Notes: generated by a model not told the origin, from the letters alone. A DNA stretch of 64,000 nt from Roseateles koreensis (GCF_028595305.1 NZ_JAQQXS010000009.1:124001-188000); one strand, 5' to 3'. Positions 1 to 9,427 are shown, counted from the first letter of the stretch. Translations and numbers: made by a program.

Positions 1-264
1 GGCCCTCCCGGGAGCAGCTTTCTCGCCAAGGAGGCTCGTTTGCGCAGCCTGGTTGAAGAAGACGCGATTGCGCTCTCCGAGCAAGAGTCGCGCGTGCTGC
101 ACCTGGCCGCAAAGGGCTTCACTTTTTACGAAATTGCGCAATTCATGGAGGTGTCCAGCCATACGGTGACCACCTACGTGAAGCGGGTTTATCGCAAGCT
201 GCATGTACGCTCGAAGGTGGAGGCAATTTACGAGGCGAGGCGCTTGGGTTGGCTGCGTGATTGA
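1..264 (+). CDS. LuxR-type DNA-binding regulator, C-terminal part (truncated by window edge)
   Basis: The frame is open from base 1, so the true start lies before the window. The visible 87 residues end in a LuxR/FixJ helix-turn-helix: LSEQESRVLHLAAKG, then the IAQFMEVSSHTVTTYVKRV recognition region and a RKLHVRSKVEAI dimerisation end. In this family the domain sits at the C-terminus of response regulators and activates or represses promoters after phosphorylation of an N-terminal receiver. The receiver is not visible here, so a response regulator is inferred. A TTG at 40 could be read as a start but would remove the linker. It is followed by slmA on the same strand, 90 bases away, probably unrelated. 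Confidence 0.8.
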   Translation, partial: GPPGSSFLAKEARLRSLVEEDAIALSEQESRVLHLAAKGFTFYEIAQFMEVSSHTVTTYVKRVYRKLHVRSKVEAIYEARRLGWLRD

Positions 265-353
265 GCAAGCTGCGGTGTGTCAGACGGATGGCATGACGAG
301 CCATCACCGGGCTGTGACAGAATCGCCGGACCCCAGTTCAACCACTTCAGCCG

Positions 354-1094
354 ATGCCTGCATCTCTGCCCGAATTGATCGTCACCGCGTCGACCGTGCA
401 GCCCGAGGCAGCGCGAGCGCTGGATGTTGCAAGCGCCGCCGACAGCAGGGTTGCGGAATCGGCCACCTCCGCACCCGCAACGGCAGCGGCAGCGGCAACC
501 GTCCCAGCCGCACGCAAGCGACCCCGACCTGGTGAGCGGCGTGTTCAAATTTTGCAAGCGCTGGCGGGCATGTTGGAGCAACCGGGGGCGGAGCGGGTCA
601 CCACCGCGGCGCTGGCGGCCAAGCTGGCGGTGAGCGAGGCTGCGCTGTATCGGCATTTCGCGAGCAAGGCGCAGATGTTCGAGGGGCTGATTGAGTTCAT
701 TGAAAGCAGTATCTTCACGCTGCTGAATCAGATCGTCGAGCGCGAAGGTGCAGGGCAGGCTCAAGCGCAAAAAATCGTGGCGGTGTTGATGCAGTTTGGC
801 GAACGCAATCCCGGCATGACCCGCGTGATGGTGGGGGACGCGTTGGTGTACGAGAACGAGCGGTTGGTGGCACGCATGAACCAGTTTTTTGACCGCATCG
901 AGTCCACCTTGCGGCAAGTGTTGCGCAACGCCGCAGAGGCTCAGGGCTCGAGCACGCCCACGGTCGAGGCCAATGCGCAGGCGTCGGTGCTGTTGAGCTT
1001 CATGATCGGGCGCTTGCAGCGTTACGCCCGCTCAGGTTTCAAGCGCATGCCGACCGAGCAACTGGAGTTTTCGCTCAAGCTGCTGGTCGCTTGA
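354..1094 (+). CDS. slmA: Nucleoid occlusion factor SlmA, TetR family
   Basis: TetR-type DNA-binding protein of 246 residues. After a variable Ala/Pro-rich N-terminal tail of about 55 residues comes the conserved RPKPGERR-like block (here RPRPGERRVQILQALAGML) and a TetR helix-turn-helix ending AALYRHFASKAQMFEGLIEF, which is diagnostic of SlmA. In the family SlmA binds specific chromosomal sites and antagonises FtsZ ring assembly over the nucleoid. The remainder is the all-helical dimerisation domain. The N-terminal tail is longer than in the E. coli protein; a later start is possible, but no clearly better ribosome site was seen. Confidence 0.88.
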   Translation: MPASLPELIVTASTVQPEAARALDVASAADSRVAESATSAPATAAAAATVPAARKRPRPGERRVQILQALAGMLEQPGAERVTTAALAAKLAVSEAALYRHFASKAQMFEGLIEFIESSIFTLLNQIVEREGAGQAQAQKIVAVLMQFGERNPGMTRVMVGDALVYENERLVARMNQFFDRIESTLRQVLRNAAEAQGSSTPTVEANAQASVLLSFMIGRLQRYARSGFKRMPTEQLEFSLKLLVA

Positions 1095-1128
1095 TGACGC
1101 GGAGTTTGACGCGGAGTATTCTCAGCGA

Positions 1129-2358
1129 TCAGGCCTCGGCGGAGACGATTTGCAGCGTCAGTGGCAAGAGACTTTCGTAGAGCTGATCGCTGGGCTGAGC
1201 GACCCCTTGTCGATCGACGGGCAAGGGTCCCAATAGGGCGGACAACATCGGCGTCAAGACGCTTTGCGTCACCCAGGTGGCGCCTCTGCCGGGCTCGCTT
1301 GATGCTGTGGGCACGACAAAGCCGAGCCAGCGCCCTGCAGGGTCGAACACCGGGCCGCTGGTCGCCGCAAAGGGCAGGGCGCGGTCCAAGACGGCTTGAC
1401 CTGCACTGGCGTCGCCCCGCCCCATGAAGCCCAGTTGCATGGCGGGCCAAGCGGGCTGGGCTTGCGGCACGGGCGCATAGGTCAAGGCTGCCACGGGGCT
1501 ACCGGCAAAGGCGCTGCGTGGGGCGCAGCGCAGCGCCGCCAGGCCGGCGGGCAGTTTCAGCGCTGGCGAGAGGGGGGCTATGCACAAACCCAACGCCGCC
1601 AGGGCGTCGTTCAGGGCTGCAAAGTCGGCCGTGGTGTCAGGCTGGGCCTCGGTCATTTCGCCCAGGCCATTGCGCAGCCAAAAGACCGGGCTGGGTTGCA
1701 GCGGCAACAAGGCGTGCTGCCCTTTGTTCAAGAGCAGGCCTGTGCCCCGAGCTTGCACCCTTGCATGGGCTGGCGCTTGGATGCCGAAGGGCCAAGGGCC
1801 GGGGCCGGTCCAGGTGGATGACGTATTGGCCGGGGCAGCGCCTGCCAAGGCCTGAACCAGCGGCTGAACTGCCAGCAAGGCGGGCAGGCCAGCCTGCCTT
1901 TGCAGGCCGGCGTCCACGAGGCGTGCGGCAAAAGCGGGTTGGCCGCTCAGCGCCTGCAGGCAGGCGTACAAGGCCAGCGCTTCAGGCTCGTCCTTGTGGG
2001 CGCCGGCGGTGTGGGAGGCGAAATTCAGGGCATTGCGAAACTCGCCGGCTTGCAGCAAGGCCATCACCATCAGCATTTCGGTGTCGGCGTCGTGGCTCAT
2101 CAGCGCTGCGCGCTCCAAATGTGCCAGCGCCACCCGGCTTTGCCCCTGGCTCAGAGCGGTTTGGGCGGCCTGCAGCAGCGCGGCGCGCTCGGCGGCCTGT
2201 GCGGGCGGAGGTGGGTGTGCGTCTGTGGCATGCGCGCGGGCTTGGCCGGTGGGTAGGGCACAGCAAAATGTCGCAGCCAGGCTCAGGAGCTTGGCTGCGG
2301 CAGTGCGGCGGGGGAGATTGGGCCCGTCAGCGGGCCCTTCGTTGGACAAAGGTGTCAC
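1129..2358 (-). CDS. Exported TPR protein with a degenerate trypsin-like C-terminal region
   Basis: A protein of 409 residues with a hydrophobic signal-like segment (about residues 20-42, ending ARAHA), then helical repeats with TPR spacing (about 55-165). The C-terminal half contains a stretch resembling the nucleophile loop of HtrA-type proteases: ATSGPVFDPAGRWLGFV, close to the family motif GNSGGPVFD. No convincing catalytic His (TNNHVV) or Asp (DIAVLK) motif is visible, so I read it as a pseudo-protease or binding domain. It starts 12 bases after the 5'-nucleotidase stop on the same strand, so the two are probably cotranscribed. No gene name can be given. Confidence 0.55.
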   Translation of the reverse strand: MTPLSNEGPADGPNLPRRTAAAKLLSLAATFCCALPTGQARAHATDAHPPPPAQAAERAALLQAAQTALSQGQSRVALAHLERAALMSHDADTEMLMVMALLQAGEFRNALNFASHTAGAHKDEPEALALYACLQALSGQPAFAARLVDAGLQRQAGLPALLAVQPLVQALAGAAPANTSSTWTGPGPWPFGIQAPAHARVQARGTGLLLNKGQHALLPLQPSPVFWLRNGLGEMTEAQPDTTADFAALNDALAALGLCIAPLSPALKLPAGLAALRCAPRSAFAGSPVAALTYAPVPQAQPAWPAMQLGFMGRGDASAGQAVLDRALPFAATSGPVFDPAGRWLGFVVPTASSEPGRGATWVTQSVLTPMLSALLGPLPVDRQGVAQPSDQLYESLLPLTLQIVSAEA

Positions 2359-2370
2359 AAGGCAATCAGA

Positions 2371-4305
2371 TCAAGGCAGTTGTGTGATGCGGGGCTTGCT
2401 GAAGACCGGGCTGCTGGGGATGTAGGGTGCGGCGGTCGTCTTGTAGCCGGACAAATAGGCCACCAGCGCGTCGATGTCTTGCGCGCCGCCTTGCGTGTTG
2501 CTGCCACCCAGCAGTGTTGCGAAGCCGTCGCCGCCATTGGCCATGTAGTTGTTGACGGTGACGCGGTAGGTCTTGCTTGGGTTCTGCACCACGCCGCCGA
2601 TCACCACGTTGTCCACCGGGCCGGTGATTTGGGGAGGGTAGACCGTCACATCGGTGGGCGTGAAGGCCACGTCGGTGATCTTGGCGCAAGCCGCGCCGCT
2701 GGCCTTCCACGAATAGCGCAAGCCGTTGGAGATTTGCATGATGCGCTGCGTGGTCTGGCCTTTGCAGCCAGCGAACTGCTGCTCAAGAACGTCCTTGAGT
2801 TGCTGGGCCGTCAGTGTCATTGTCACCAGGCTGTTGCCGAAGGGCTGAACCGTGAAGGCTTCACCGTAGCTCAGCGAATAGGGGTAGCTGCCGCTCGCTG
2901 ATTTCACAAAACCTGGGCTGCGCACGCCACCCGCATTCATGAAGGCCATGACCGCACCACCCAGCGGTGCCGGCTGCGTGGCTTGCAATTGCGCGTCGGC
3001 GATCAGGTCGCCGGCTTCCATTTCGCCAGCGGCATTGGCGGCATTGCTCATGCCTGCGGTGATGACGCCAATCACTTGGTTGGCCAATGGTGAGGCGGCC
3101 GTCTTGTAGGCGGCCACCACGTTTTTCACCTCGGGATTGGCGGCAATGGCGGCGGTGACCGTGGCGTTGGTCCGGTCCACCAGGCGGTTCACGGGGCTGA
3201 CGTCGATGATGTCGCGGCTGATCGGGTCGATCTGGATGTCGACTTCGGTCAGCACACGGCCAAAGGCACTGGCGCTGGTCACGGGCACCAGGCGACCGGC
3301 CTTGTTGGGCAGGCCGGCTGTGCGTGCGCTGCTGCCGTTGTCATTGGTGTTCTTGGAGCAGTTGTAGGCGGCATGCGTGTGGGCGCTGATGACCAGATCC
3401 ACCGCGTTGTCCAGGCGCGAGACGATGGCGCCGATGTCGCTGATGCTGCCGTCGCTGTTGTTGAGGTTGTTCAAGCAACCGTTGATGTCGCTGTTGTTGA
3501 AGCCACCGGCCACGGGTGCGTTCTGGAAACCACCCTGGTGCACCAGCACGACGATGGATTCGATGCCCTGGGCACGCAGCTTGGGCACCAGCGCGTTGAC
3601 GGTGTCTGCTTCATCCTGGAAGGTCAGGCCGGCAACGCCCGTTGGTGTGACGATGCCGGGCGTGCCCTTGAGCGTCATGCCGATGAAGGCCACTTTGACG
3701 CCGCCAAAGCTTTTCACGCCATAGGGTGCCATCAGGGGGCGGCCCGTCGCGTTTTCAATCACGTTGGCTGAGAGCCATTTGAACTTGGCGCCGTCAAAGG
3801 TGCCTGGCGCGGAAGATCCGAAGCCGCGGCAGCTGTTGGCGTCCGGCACGCCGCCGACCAGCTTGCAACCGCCCGACTGCAGGCGGCGCAGTTCGTCCTT
3901 GCCCTTGTCGAACTCGTGGTTGCCCACGGAGGTGAAGTCCACGCCGATCTTGTTGAGCGTCTCAACCGCCGGTTCGTCGTAGAACAAGGCCGAGATGAGC
4001 GGCGAGGCACCGATGAAGTCACCTGCACCCACCACCACCGTATTGGGGTTGCCCGCGCGCATTTGCGCGACATAGGCGGCCAAGTATTCGGCACCGCCTA
4101 CGGCTGGGCGCGACGCGCTGGGCACGGAGGTGTTGATGCCAAACGTGCCAGGCGACTCCAGTGTGCCGTGGTAGTCATTGAAGCCGATGATCTTGACGTT
4201 GATCGGGGCCTGAGCCATGGCGTGCGCGGCGGTTGCGCCAAACGTGGCGGCGAGGGCCAGCGTCAGCGTCTTCAAAAGAGGCAGGGGGCGAAAGTTTGTT
4301 TGCAT
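2371..4305 (-). CDS. Periplasmic bifunctional metallophosphatase / 5'-nucleotidase
   Basis: A 644-residue member of the UshA/5'-nucleotidase family. It has a Sec signal peptide (about 1-30), then the N-terminal calcineurin-like phosphoesterase domain with metal-binding motifs IIGFNDYHGTL, GAGDFIGASP, GNHEFDKG, VHQGG and SAHTHAAYNC. The C-terminal 5'-nucleotidase domain (about 390-610) contains the MNAGGVRS substrate-binding motif and a TVQPFGNSL motif. It hydrolyses extracellular or periplasmic nucleotides to nucleosides and phosphate for salvage. It lies 46 bases after the PEP-CTERM gene and 12 bases before the TPR gene, suggesting one leftward unit. The exact substrate range cannot be read from sequence. 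Confidence 0.9.
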   Translation of the reverse strand: MQTNFRPLPLLKTLTLALAATFGATAAHAMAQAPINVKIIGFNDYHGTLESPGTFGINTSVPSASRPAVGGAEYLAAYVAQMRAGNPNTVVVGAGDFIGASPLISALFYDEPAVETLNKIGVDFTSVGNHEFDKGKDELRRLQSGGCKLVGGVPDANSCRGFGSSAPGTFDGAKFKWLSANVIENATGRPLMAPYGVKSFGGVKVAFIGMTLKGTPGIVTPTGVAGLTFQDEADTVNALVPKLRAQGIESIVVLVHQGGFQNAPVAGGFNNSDINGCLNNLNNSDGSISDIGAIVSRLDNAVDLVISAHTHAAYNCSKNTNDNGSSARTAGLPNKAGRLVPVTSASAFGRVLTEVDIQIDPISRDIIDVSPVNRLVDRTNATVTAAIAANPEVKNVVAAYKTAASPLANQVIGVITAGMSNAANAAGEMEAGDLIADAQLQATQPAPLGGAVMAFMNAGGVRSPGFVKSASGSYPYSLSYGEAFTVQPFGNSLVTMTLTAQQLKDVLEQQFAGCKGQTTQRIMQISNGLRYSWKASGAACAKITDVAFTPTDVTVYPPQITGPVDNVVIGGVVQNPSKTYRVTVNNYMANGGDGFATLLGGSNTQGGAQDIDALVAYLSGYKTTAAPYIPSSPVFSKPRITQLP

Positions 4306-4351
4306 GATGATGAGGTGAAAAAGGTGGATCGGCAGGGCGTTGCGGCGGCAA

Positions 4352-4960
4352 TCAGTCGCGTTGCACGTTGCTGCGGCGGAGCGCCCAGGCCAGCAGCCCC
4401 AGGCCGGCCATCAAGCTGGCGCTGGTGCCGGGTTCGGGCACGGCAGCAGCCAGGGTCAGGCTGACTGCGCCGAGGGTGGCGTCGGTCGTCAAGGTGGCAC
4501 CCGTTGTAGCGTCGATGAAGCTGGTGGACTTGATCATCAAACCGCTGATGTCATGGGCGCCGGCGCCCAGCGTGTAGACACCGCGGCTGAAGTTGCCATC
4601 GGCCAGCGCGGCGTCAAAGCTGAATTGCACAGCGCCATTGACGTCGCCATTCACGCCCACGCTGGTGTCGCCCAGCACTGAAGCGCCGTCAGCCACCCGG
4701 AACTGGTCGCCAGAAAAGCCGGCGTCCACCACTGTCAAAGTGCCCACATAGCCCGTTGGTATGACGAAGGAAAAGCTCAAGGCGCTGCCGTTGTCGTCCA
4801 CCCAGTTGAAGCTGTAGGGGGGCAAATTGGCGTCCACCGTGAAGGCGGCCCAGCTACCATCGGCCGCCAGCGGGGTGGCGGCTTGTGCGCTGATCGACAG
4901 GACACAGCCCAGGGTAGTGGTGGCCAAAATGGCGCCGCGGCGCAAGCAAACGATGTTCAT
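4352..4960 (-). CDS. PEP-CTERM sorting-domain protein
   Basis: A 202-residue exported protein. An N-terminal signal peptide ends near SISAQA (about 1-27), followed by a beta-rich, Asp/Gly/Ser-rich ectodomain and, at the C-terminus, the sorting signal VPEPGT, a hydrophobic helix and a short Arg tail (LRRSNVQRD). In the family this tripartite end is recognised and cleaved by an exosortase (EpsH), usually for delivery to the surface or exopolysaccharide. The ectodomain is not recognised. No exosortase gene is in the window. It is the first gene of a leftward group with the 5'-nucleotidase. Confidence 0.85.
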   Translation of the reverse strand: MNIVCLRRGAILATTTLGCVLSISAQAATPLAADGSWAAFTVDANLPPYSFNWVDDNGSALSFSFVIPTGYVGTLTVVDAGFSGDQFRVADGASVLGDTSVGVNGDVNGAVQFSFDAALADGNFSRGVYTLGAGAHDISGLMIKSTSFIDATTGATLTTDATLGAVSLTLAAAVPEPGTSASLMAGLGLLAWALRRSNVQRD

Positions 4961-5185
4961 GGGAATGGCCTTTCAAAAAGGGATTCAGTGACAGAGTGCA
5001 CACAGAATGGCCGGCTGCCATGACCCGCTCATGACCCGGATCGGGTGGCCCTGAGCAGTTCGGACCATGGCCTATGCCGTGCATCGCCTGCCCATGTATC
5101 GAAACATCGCGCCGCTACACTGACGACTGGCCGAGCCGTTTACCGTTCACCGTCCGGCGCATTGCGCGACTGATTGACATTCCCG

Positions 5186-6112
5186 ATGACTGATTCCCTG
5201 CAAAATTTTCTGACCCGGGCCGAAGGCCTTTTGAGCCGGCTGGAGGCCTGGCTGCCTCCGGCCACGGCTGCGGTCGATTGGTCGGCCTCGGTGGCTTTTC
5301 GCTACCGCAAGCGGGGCGGTCGTTGTGTGTTGGAGCCGGTGCGGCATGTGGCGGGCATCCGCCTGCAAGATCTGCGGGAAGTTGAGCCCCAAAAGTTGCG
5401 CCTGCTGCAGAACACCGAGCAGTTCGTCAGTGGCCGGCCCGCGAACAATGTCTTGCTGACAGGTGCACGGGGCACCGGCAAAAGCTCTTTGATCAAGGCC
5501 GTACTGAACGAATTTTCCGACCGTGGCCTGCGTTTGATCGAAGTAGACAAAGCCGATCTGGTGGAACTGCCCGATCTCATCGACCTGGTGGCCGAGCGCC
5601 CCGAGCGTTTTGTGATCTTCTGCGACGACCTCAGCTTTGATGATGGCGAGGCTGGCTACAAGGCGCTTAAATCCATCCTCGATGGGTCCGTGGCGGCGGC
5701 GAGTGAGAATGTTCTGATCTACGCCACCAGCAACCGCCGCCATCTGCTGCCCGAGCACATGCGCGACAACCTGGGCTACACCCACACCGAAGACGGTGAA
5801 GTGCATCCGGGTGAGGCGGTGGAGGAGAAAATTTCGCTCTCCGAGCGCTTTGGCCTGTGGCTGAGTTTCTATCCCTTCAGCCAGGCGGAATACCTGGCCA
5901 TCACCGCCCAGTGGCTGCGCAGCTTTGGGGTGGACGAGGCGGTGATCTTGGCCGCCCGGCAGCCCGCGCTGGTTTGGGCGCTGGAGCGTGGGTCACGCTC
6001 CGGCCGTGTGGCCTATCAGTTCGCCCGTGATTTGGCAGGGCGCGGTGGGCTCGAACACGTGGCCGCCGCGGTGGCCGACAGCACGCCACCGGAGGGGCTG
6101 GACCATGTCTGA
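5186..6112 (+). CDS. DUF815-family AAA ATPase
   Basis: ATP-binding protein of 308 residues. The Walker A motif GARGTGKS is at about residues 93-100 and Walker [11 protein letters not shown], at about 147-155. A sensor-like [13 protein letters not shown] follows, then a C-terminal lid. The whole pattern matches the DUF815 family, whose cellular role is not established. The ATG at 5186 is preferred to an upstream in-frame TTG at 5174. The stop overlaps the start of the Nudix gene by 8 bases (ATG at 6105), so the two are translationally coupled. In related genomes this ATPase also commonly neighbours a MutT-like Nudix gene. Confidence 0.8.
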   Translation: MTDSLQNFLTRAEGLLSRLEAWLPPATAAVDWSASVAFRYRKRGGRCVLEPVRHVAGIRLQDLREVEPQKLRLLQNTEQFVSGRPANNVLLTGARGTGKSSLIKAVLNEFSDRGLRLIEVDKADLVELPDLIDLVAERPERFVIFCDDLSFDDGEAGYKALKSILDGSVAAASENVLIYATSNRRHLLPEHMRDNLGYTHTEDGEVHPGEAVEEKISLSERFGLWLSFYPFSQAEYLAITAQWLRSFGVDEAVILAARQPALVWALERGSRSGRVAYQFARDLAGRGGLEHVAAAVADSTPPEGLDHV

Positions 6113-6944
6113 AGCGCAACGAGAGATCGTCGATGTGGCCGTGGGCGTGCTGGTGGAGCGCGACGCTGAGGGCCGGGAAGGCCGATTCCTCCTGACCTCC
6201 CGGCCCGAGGGCAAGGTTTACGCCGGTTATTGGGAATTCCCGGGCGGCAAGCTGGAAGCTGGCGAAACCGTGGCGCAGGCGCTGGCGCGCGAGCTTCATG
6301 AGGAGTTGGGCATCACCATCGGGGCTGCGCATCCCTGGAAAGAGCTGGTGATGGACTATGCACACGCCCGCGTCCGTCTGCATTTTTGCAAGGTGTACAA
6401 CTGGGCGGGTGATTTCGAGATGCGCGAGCAACAAGCCATGGCTTGGCAAAATCTGCCGGCAACCGTCCATCCGGTGCTGCCGGGGACGGTGCCTGTGCTG
6501 GCCTGGTTTGCCGAAGAGCGAAAATTCACAGGACCCACCTACACTGAGCCCATGAATTGCCTTGACGACATCAAATGGGACGCCGCCGGCCTGGTGCCGG
6601 TGATTGCGCAAGAACACAGCTCCGGTGACGTGCTGATGTTTGCCTGGATGAACCGCGAAGCGCTGAAGCGCACCATCGAATTGGGTGAGGCGGTGTACTG
6701 GAGCCGCTCGCGCGGCAAGTTATGGCACAAGGGTGAGGAGTCGGGCCATATCCAGAAAGTGCATGAGCTACGCATGGACTGCGACAACGATGTGCTCCTG
6801 ATGCGCATCACGCAGCAAGGCCATGAACCCGGCATCGCCTGCCATACCGGCCGCCATTCCTGCTTCTATCAACGCCTTGAAAATGGCGTCTGGACAGCCA
6901 CCGAGCCGGTGCTCAAGGACCCGCAAACAATCTACAGCAAATGA
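6105..6944 (+). CDS. hisI: Nudix hydrolase fused in frame to phosphoribosyl-AMP cyclohydrolase (HisI)
   Basis: One uninterrupted frame of 279 residues encodes two complete domains. Residues 1-145 are a MutT-like Nudix enzyme with a perfect Nudix box from G48 to I70 (GX5EX7REUXEEXGU). Residues 150-279 are HisI, beginning at [10 protein letters not shown], with the PRA-CH motifs [29 protein letters not shown] and CHTGRHSC (zinc and magnesium ligands). HisI opens the ring of phosphoribosyl-AMP, the third step of histidine synthesis. The two domains are normally separate genes; HisI normally starts at the internal ATG 6552, which has no good ribosome site here. A TGA in another frame at 6545 just before that ATG means a one-base error could mimic a fusion. 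Its stop overlaps the hisE start. Confidence 0.85.
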   Translation: MSEAQREIVDVAVGVLVERDAEGREGRFLLTSRPEGKVYAGYWEFPGGKLEAGETVAQALARELHEELGITIGAAHPWKELVMDYAHARVRLHFCKVYNWAGDFEMREQQAMAWQNLPATVHPVLPGTVPVLAWFAEERKFTGPTYTEPMNCLDDIKWDAAGLVPVIAQEHSSGDVLMFAWMNREALKRTIELGEAVYWSRSRGKLWHKGEESGHIQKVHELRMDCDNDVLLMRITQQGHEPGIACHTGRHSCFYQRLENGVWTATEPVLKDPQTIYSK

Positions 6945-7309
6945 TGAGTGCAACTGAAGCCGACATTCTGGCCCGCGTGGCCGCCGTGATTGAGTCCCGC
7001 AAGCCGGCCAACGGCGGCGATCCGGCCACCAGCTATGTGGCCAAGCTGTTCGACAAGGGCCTGGACGCGATCTTGAAAAAGGTGGGCGAAGAGGCTTGCG
7101 AAACAGTCATGGCCGGCAAGGACGGCGATGCGCAAAAGATCGTGTACGAAGTGGCCGACCTCTGGTTTCACTCCATGATTGCACTCGCCCACTTTGGCCT
7201 GAAACCCGAGCAGGTGCTGGTGGAATTGGCGCGCCGCGAAGGTTTGTCGGGCCTGCAGGAGTTTGCTGCCCGCAGCAAAAAGGCCGCCGAGGAAGAGCCC
7301 AATGACTGA
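6941..7309 (+). CDS. hisE: Phosphoribosyl-ATP pyrophosphatase HisE
   Basis: A 122-residue all-alpha MazG-like enzyme that hydrolyses phosphoribosyl-ATP to phosphoribosyl-AMP, the second step of histidine synthesis, feeding directly into HisI upstream. Visible motifs are [24 protein letters not shown] and [13 protein letters not shown], the family's metal-binding helices. It overlaps the end of the Nudix-HisI gene (ATGATGA; an alternative start is the adjacent ATG at 6944) and overlaps the start of hinT by 8 bases, so translation is coupled throughout. Full family length. Confidence 0.93.
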   Translation: MMSATEADILARVAAVIESRKPANGGDPATSYVAKLFDKGLDAILKKVGEEACETVMAGKDGDAQKIVYEVADLWFHSMIALAHFGLKPEQVLVELARREGLSGLQEFAARSKKAAEEEPND

Positions 7310-7688
7310 CGCCACTTTTACAGCCGCTGCCGATATCACTCAGTCCGCTGACCCCCACTGCATTTTTTGCAAAATCATTGCAGGCCAGATTCCTTCCCGC
7401 AAAGCCTATGAGGACGAGGAGTTGCTGGCCTTTCACGACATCAACCCCTGGGCGCCGGTGCATGTCTTGATCATCCCCAAGCTGCACATCGCCACGATGG
7501 CAGATTTGGCCGAAGGCCACGCCGCCTTGCTGGGCAAGATGTCGCTGCTGGCACCCCGCCTGATGCGCGAGCTGGGTGTGAGCAACGGATTCCGCACCGT
7601 GATCAACACGGGGCCGGACGGCGGCCAAGAGGTCTATCACCTGCATATGCATGTGATGGGCGGCCCCAGGCCCTGGGCCAAAGGCTGA
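7302..7688 (+). CDS. hinT: HIT-family nucleotide-binding protein (HinT-like)
   Basis: A 128-residue histidine-triad hydrolase. It has the N-terminal [13 protein letters not shown] motif, the [14 protein letters not shown] strand and the catalytic triad motif [10 protein letters not shown] near the C-terminus. HinT enzymes hydrolyse adenosine phosphoramidates and aminoacyl-adenylates. The start ATG at 7302 overlaps hisE by 8 bases; a longer frame from 7263 would overlap hisE much more and add nonconserved residues. The position between hisE and tatABC is the usual betaproteobacterial arrangement. Confidence 0.9.
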   Translation: MTDATFTAAADITQSADPHCIFCKIIAGQIPSRKAYEDEELLAFHDINPWAPVHVLIIPKLHIATMADLAEGHAALLGKMSLLAPRLMRELGVSNGFRTVINTGPDGGQEVYHLHMHVMGGPRPWAKG

Positions 7689-7805
7689 GTGGACCGAACC
7701 AGGTCCTGACCCGTTCTGTCAGAGGGCGCCGCTCTTGAATAGGGTCAAGGCGGCGGACACCCCGGGGCTACTAGAATCACCAATTCGACTGTAGGAGAAA
7801 TAATC

Positions 7806-8042
7806 ATGGGTTCATTCAGCATTTGGCACTGGCTCATCGTGCTGCTGATCATTGTGTTGGTGTTCGGCACCAAGAAGCTGAAGAATGTCGGCTCCGATCT
7901 GGGCTCGGCAGTTAAAGGATTCAAAGACGGCATGCGTGATGGCAGCAGCGACGGGGCCAACGCACCGGCACAGCAGGTGAGCAACAGCAGCAAAAGCCAA
8001 GACGCCAACACGGTGGACGTTGAAGCCAAGACCAAGTCTTGA
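7806..8042 (+). CDS. tatA: Sec-independent protein translocase subunit TatA
   Basis: A 78-residue single-span membrane protein: the short N-terminal helix [20 protein letters not shown], the FGxKKL hinge, an amphipathic helix ([14 protein letters not shown]) and a polar, disordered tail. TatA oligomers form the passage for folded twin-arginine substrates through the inner membrane. A good ribosome site (GTAGGAGAAA) precedes the ATG. First gene of tatABC; the 117-base gap after hinT may contain its own promoter. The Tat-type DUF1501 protein at 54882-56090 is a candidate substrate. Confidence 0.95.
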   Translation: MGSFSIWHWLIVLLIIVLVFGTKKLKNVGSDLGSAVKGFKDGMRDGSSDGANAPAQQVSNSSKSQDANTVDVEAKTKS

Positions 8043-8096
8043 TGGGCATCGCTTCCGGCCCATGGCAAGCACGCACGACCTTCTACGGTACCCGGC

Positions 8097-8603
8097 ATGA
8101 TTGACTTCGGTTTTGACAAAATCGCCCTCATCGGTGCTGTGGCATTGGTGGTGTTGGGTCCCGAGCGTTTGCCCCGGGTGGCTCGCACGGTGGGCCATTT
8201 GCTGGGCAAGGCACAGCGCTATGTGTCTGACGTGAAAGCCGAAGTCAGCCGCTCCATGGAGTTGGAAGAGCTGCAGAAGATGAAGAAAAACGTCGAAGAG
8301 GCGGCTCGCGATATTGGCGCGTCGATGCAGCAGGAGGTCGATTCGGTCCATCAAGTGTTTGACCAGACTTGGACCGATGCCACGTCCGGCGAAAGTGGGC
8401 GTTATGGCCATGCTTACGATGGCAATTCCGGCAGCCCCGGCTATAAACATCCCAACAAGAAGTGGCGCATCAAACGTGCCGCCACACCACGGTGGTACAA
8501 GCAGCGCGAAGGCGTTCGCCAGCACGTGCAATCGGGCGCCGCCCGCGTGGCCCGGTTTCGGCCCGCTGGCCGGTCCGCTGCACCCCGTCGCCCCCTAGCT
8601 TGA
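8097..8603 (+). CDS. tatB: Sec-independent protein translocase subunit TatB
   Basis: A 168-residue TatB. It begins [33 protein letters not shown], the family's transmembrane helix with the conserved Glu, then the LGPERLP hinge, and continues with a charged amphipathic helix ([25 protein letters not shown]). The C-terminal third is basic and poorly conserved. TatB forms the receptor complex for twin-arginine signal peptides with TatC, encoded 16 bases downstream. Confidence 0.94.
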   Translation: MIDFGFDKIALIGAVALVVLGPERLPRVARTVGHLLGKAQRYVSDVKAEVSRSMELEELQKMKKNVEEAARDIGASMQQEVDSVHQVFDQTWTDATSGESGRYGHAYDGNSGSPGYKHPNKKWRIKRAATPRWYKQREGVRQHVQSGAARVARFRPAGRSAAPRRPLA

Positions 8604-8619
8604 AAATTTGATCCCACCC

Positions 8620-9423
8620 ATGAGTGACGCCCCCAAGCCCGAGGATGAACTCGCCGGCACCGAGCAGCCCTTTGTCTCCCACTTGATTGAACTGCGCGAT
8701 CGCTTGGTTCGGGCCACGATTGCCGTAGCCATCATGTTTGGCATTCTGGCCATTTTCCCGGGCCCATCCGCGCTGTACGACCTGTTGGCGGCGCCCCTTG
8801 TGGCGCATTTGCCCAAGGGCTCGACCATGATCGCCACCAACGTGATTTCGCCCTTTTTGGTGCCTTTGAAGATCACCTTGATGGCTGCATTTTTGCTGGC
8901 ATTGCCGGTGGTGCTGTACCAAGTGTGGGCGTTTGTGGCCCCCGGCTTGTACTCCCACGAGAAGCGCTTGGTGCTGCCTTTGGTGCTGTCCAGCACGGTG
9001 CTGTTTTTCGTGGGCGTGGCGTTTTGCTACTTCTTCGTGTTCGGGCAGGTGTTCAAGTTCATTCAGAGCTTTGCGCCCAAGAGCATCATGGCCGCCCCAG
9101 ACATCGAGGCCTACCTGAGCTTTGTACTCTCCATGTTCATCGCCTTTGGTGCCGCATTCGAGGTGCCGGTGGTGGTGGTGGTGGCGGCGCGCATGGGCTT
9201 GATTTCGGTGGCGCAATTGCGCGAATACCGCGGCTATTTCGTGGTGTTGGCGTTCGTGATCGCTGCGGTGATCACCCCACCTGACATTGTCTCCATGCTC
9301 GCCTTGGCGGTGCCGATGTGCATGTTGTATGAACTGGGGGTTTTGGCCTCCGCGTATTTCATCCGTTATTCGAAGGCGCCTGAAGATGATGAGGCTCTGG
9401 CCTCGGGCGATGCCAGCAAGTAA
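8620..9423 (+). CDS. tatC: Sec-independent protein translocase subunit TatC
   Basis: A 267-residue polytopic membrane protein with six predicted spans. It carries the TatC signatures HLIELRDRLVRA near the N-terminus, the periplasmic APLVAHLPKG region, PVVLYQVWAFVAPGLYSHEKR, FAFGAAFEVPV-like (here FIAFGAAFEVPVVVVV) and VITPPDIVSML. TatC recognises the twin-arginine motif. ATG 8620 is preferred to an in-frame TTG at 8608 that would overlap the tatB stop region. The gene ends before a strong hairpin (9428-9452) facing the convergent htrA gene. Confidence 0.94.
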   Translation: MSDAPKPEDELAGTEQPFVSHLIELRDRLVRATIAVAIMFGILAIFPGPSALYDLLAAPLVAHLPKGSTMIATNVISPFLVPLKITLMAAFLLALPVVLYQVWAFVAPGLYSHEKRLVLPLVLSSTVLFFVGVAFCYFFVFGQVFKFIQSFAPKSIMAAPDIEAYLSFVLSMFIAFGAAFEVPVVVVVAARMGLISVAQLREYRGYFVVLAFVIAAVITPPDIVSMLALAVPMCMLYELGVLASAYFIRYSKAPEDDEALASGDASK

Positions 9424-9427
9424 GGCG

